NCBI GenBank assembly: GCA_003645435.1
Contig: QNFD01000157.1
Location: forward strand, 1 to 6,593
DNA length: 6,593 nt
Reading direction: 5' to 3'
Source: Gammaproteobacteria bacterium
Lineage (GTDB): Bacteria; Pseudomonadota; Gammaproteobacteria; GCA-001735895
The stretch's first letter is position 1. Each line of letters starts with the position of its first letter. The translations under genes and the position numbers were made by a program. This document shows positions 4,465 to 6,593 of this stretch, in pieces. The notes under the pieces are model-generated. The model made no database searches. It was not told the origin of the DNA and was given only the letters and a program-made list of their open reading frames with translations.

Positions 4465-6593
4465 TTATTTACCCGCTCTAATCAGGCCGCCAAGGCCTTT
4501 TTCATCGAGTTTATCGGCATAAAATTCACGTATATCCTCGCTATCAGTCATCGATATAGCCTCTTCAAACATTTCCGACAGCTCACTCAAAGCAAACGAC
4601 TTGATAACCTTTTTAGCCCGCAGCAGGCTGCCCACACTCATCGACAAATTCTCGATTCCCATTCCTAATAGCGCCATCACGCCAAGCGGATCACCCGCCA
4701 TTTCGCCGCAGACACTAACCGGCGTATTCATTCGTCTCGCACCTTCCAGTATCTGCCGCATCGCCTTCAACACGGCGGGGTGTAATGACGAGAACAACTC
4801 GGCAACATTCTCATTATTCCGATCTACCGCGAGTAAGTACTGAGTAAGGTCATTAGTACCAATCGATACAAAGTCTACGAGATGACAAATATCCTCGATC
4901 TGGTATACCGCCGAGGGTACCTCAATCATCGCGCCGACCTGTGGAAATTCGAGCTTTTCTTCAATTTCGTCTTCTAGTTCATCCTTGACCCGATGAATTA
5001 AAATCAGCGAATCATCCAGTTCACTTTGACCGCTTATCATCGGCAATAGAATATGCAAATTGTCGTTACCGATATTGGCTCTCATCATCGCCCGAACCTG
5101 GGTAATAAAAATTTCCGGATGATCGAGGGTGATACGTATTCCGCGCCAGCCAAGAAAGGGATTTGCTTCCTTGATCGGGAAATAACTCAGCGGTTTATCA
5201 CCGCCAACATCCAGTGTTCTTAATACAACCGGCTTGCCTTTAAAGGTCTCTAATACGTTTCTGTAAATATGGTACTGCTCCTCCTCGCTTGGGAATCGAT
5301 CACGGATCTGAAACGGAATCTCCGTGCGATATAAACCCACGCCCTCGGCGCCGCTTCTCAATGACGGCGTATGGTCGGCCATCAAACCAGAATTCACATG
5401 AAGCGAAATACGGCTACCGTCGAGGGTAACAGCGGCCTCATTTTTGAGACTGAGCAAATCCTGCTCAATCGCAGCTTCCTCTTCAAAGTACTTGTTGTAC
5501 TCGGCGAGCAGGCTTTCATTCGGGTCAATGTAGGCGCTACCCCCATATCCATCGACAATTACCTTTAACCCATCCATCTGCTGTATTGGCATATTCGGCA
5601 CACCCATTACCGCGGGTATACCCAGCGCGTGCGCCAGAATGGCGACATGCGAGGCACCACTGCCATGGGTGGACAGGATAGCCGCCAGACAATCGGGAGG
5701 TACATCAGCCAGATCGGTGGCGGAAATTTCATCCCCTACGAGGATAGTTCTGTCGGGAAAATTGATATAAGGGCCCTGTTCGAGCATTAGTTTACGCAGT
5801 ACCCGCCGGCCCAGGTCACGAATATCGTTCGCTCTTTCCGCCAGGTATTCGTCTTCCATCTGTTCGAACACGCGGGCATGCTCCTCCACCGTATCGCGCC
5901 AGCTTGCCGGTGCCCAGCTGCCCTGCTCTATGCGGTTAACGGTATCGTCAATCAGCGAACCACTGCCCAGCATTTGCGCATAGGCGAGAAACAATGCACA
6001 TTCTTCTTCCGGTAACGAAACTCGCATACGCTCGGCCTGCTGCGTCAAATCATCGTGAACGCTTTTAATGGCGTCTTTAAAACCCTTGATTTCAGGCGCA
6101 TGATCATTGATTTTTTTATCCGGCACGGACTCCAGGTCGGAACCTCGATTAAGTACTATTGCCTCACCAATCGCCATGCCCGGGGCACCGGCCACGCCCC
6201 GGACGACATGGGTTCTTCGTTCTTTGTCTTTTTCACCGATGAGTTTGAAACGTCCCTGGCTCTCGGCATGTTCGATGGATGTCGCTAATTGTGCGGCTAA
6301 TGTCGCTAAAAAGGCTTCATCGTCTGCATTAAAGGCCTTTTCCGCCCTTTGTATGGCAATCACACCCTGCACCTTGCGGTGCGTGATTATCGGCACCCCG
6401 AGATAAATCGGAAATTCATCCTCACCCGATTCTGGTACTAAAATAAAGTTTTTATGGCCTATCGCATTAACCAGGTTGATAGTCTCGGCCCGGTCGGCAA
6501 CCATGCCAATCAAACCCTCGCCAAAACTACGTCTAACCTTACCCACAATGCCCGGATTCAGGCCATGGCTTGATTTCAAGACCAGTTCAGAAG
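4465..6593 (-). CDS. ptsP: Phosphoenolpyruvate-protein phosphotransferase PtsP (EI-Ntr), 5' end outside the window
   Basis: First enzyme of the nitrogen phosphotransferase relay: it takes phosphate from PEP and passes it to NPr (PtsO) and then PtsN, in the cytoplasm. About 709 residues are visible (E. coli protein 748); the frame remains open to the right edge (…SELVLKSSHGLNPG). Residue numbers here count from the TTG codon at 6579. The end of a GAF domain (to about 108) distinguishes it from sugar-PTS PtsI. An HPr-binding-like helical part covers about 128-250. The phosphohistidine domain has His311 (codon 5649-5647) in GSGASHVAILAHALGIPAVMG-like context. The PEP-binding TIM barrel carries GVGLYRTEIPF, RTLDVGGDKPL, NPFLGWRGIR, SIGTNDLTQYLLAVDR and Cys624 in VCGEMAGDP. 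All key residues are present. The end LGGLIRAGK-TAA is intact. In many gammaproteobacteria rppH lies just upstream, which would be beyond this window. It converges with hemJ across a 40-bp gap. Confidence 0.97.
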   Translation of the reverse strand, partial: SELVLKSSHGLNPGIVGKVRRSFGEGLIGMVADRAETINLVNAIGHKNFILVPESGEDEFPIYLGVPIITHRKVQGVIAIQRAEKAFNADDEAFLATLAAQLATSIEHAESQGRFKLIGEKDKERRTHVVRGVAGAPGMAIGEAIVLNRGSDLESVPDKKINDHAPEIKGFKDAIKSVHDDLTQQAERMRVSLPEEECALFLAYAQMLGSGSLIDDTVNRIEQGSWAPASWRDTVEEHARVFEQMEDEYLAERANDIRDLGRRVLRKLMLEQGPYINFPDRTILVGDEISATDLADVPPDCLAAILSTHGSGASHVAILAHALGIPAVMGVPNMPIQQMDGLKVIVDGYGGSAYIDPNESLLAEYNKYFEEEAAIEQDLLSLKNEAAVTLDGSRISLHVNSGLMADHTPSLRSGAEGVGLYRTEIPFQIRDRFPSEEEQYHIYRNVLETFKGKPVVLRTLDVGGDKPLSYFPIKEANPFLGWRGIRITLDHPEIFITQVRAMMRANIGNDNLHILLPMISGQSELDDSLILIHRVKDELEDEIEEKLEFPQVGAMIEVPSAVYQIEDICHLVDFVSIGTNDLTQYLLAVDRNNENVAELFSSLHPAVLKAMRQILEGARRMNTPVSVCGEMAGDPLGVMALLGMGIENLSMSVGSLLRAKKVIKSFALSELSEMFEEAISMTDSEDIREFYADKLDEKGLGGLIRAGK
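4484..4502 (+). terminator. Possible rightward terminator for hemJ, inside the ptsP 3' end
   Basis: AGGCC (4484-4488), loop GCCAA, GGCCT (4494-4498), followed by a run of five T (4498-4502) on the + strand. The stem is short (5 bp) but GC-rich. It lies 60 bases past the hemJ stop and within the last codons of ptsP on the other strand, so part of the signal may be chance from the coding sequence. Confidence 0.35.

Noticed and set aside
4601..6406. Several + strand open frames opposite ptsP
   Set aside because: All are antisense to a strongly conserved PtsP with every catalytic motif present.

Overview
The window looks like ordinary chromosome from a gammaproteobacterium. The protein families, close similarity to Pseudomonas/Escherichia-type orthologues (ErpA, AnmK, PtsP, HemJ, class 1 ArgC) and the gene order hemJ / argC / DUF6776 / bactofilin / erpA / anmK all point that way; the gene-order comparison is from memory, not a search. 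Base composition is moderate and even. I see no insertion sequence, prophage gene, CRISPR array, rRNA or tRNA.

Layout. The left edge holds the 3' end of anmK (+, murein recycling kinase). A small outer-membrane beta-barrel gene of the TIGR04219 type follows (+), preceded by an untranslated stretch with a strong hairpin. A bidirectional terminator near 1148-1180 separates it from a leftward block. In transcription order that block is argC, a DUF6776 coiled-coil membrane protein, a bactofilin and erpA. The first three are tightly packed (4-bp overlap, then 1-bp gap). erpA is set 82 bp apart and has a good sigma-70-like promoter of its own. Divergent from argC lies hemJ (+), convergent with ptsP (-), whose 5' end runs off the right edge.

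How the genes fit together. AnmK recycles anhydro-MurNAc from the cell wall. Bactofilins are membrane-attached polymers often involved in cell shape and wall remodelling, and the adjacent DUF6776 protein is a plausible membrane partner (inference). ErpA delivers Fe-S clusters, ArgC is an arginine-synthesis enzyme, HemJ makes protoporphyrin, and PtsP (EI-Ntr) starts the nitrogen phosphotransferase relay. They are neighbours rather than one pathway.

The most unusual point is the start of hemJ. The body of the protein is intact, but the first codons of the conserved N-terminal helix are interrupted. An ATG at 4002 reads M-I-W-V and then TAG exactly where homologues usually carry Lys before the conserved ALH motif. 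An 11-codon ORF with a good ribosome binding site overlaps that ATG as ATGA, and its own last residues (DYYRLFK) would join smoothly to ALH if 14 bases were absent. The gene is therefore either damaged at its 5' end or read in an unusual way. I found no clearly new multi-gene system.
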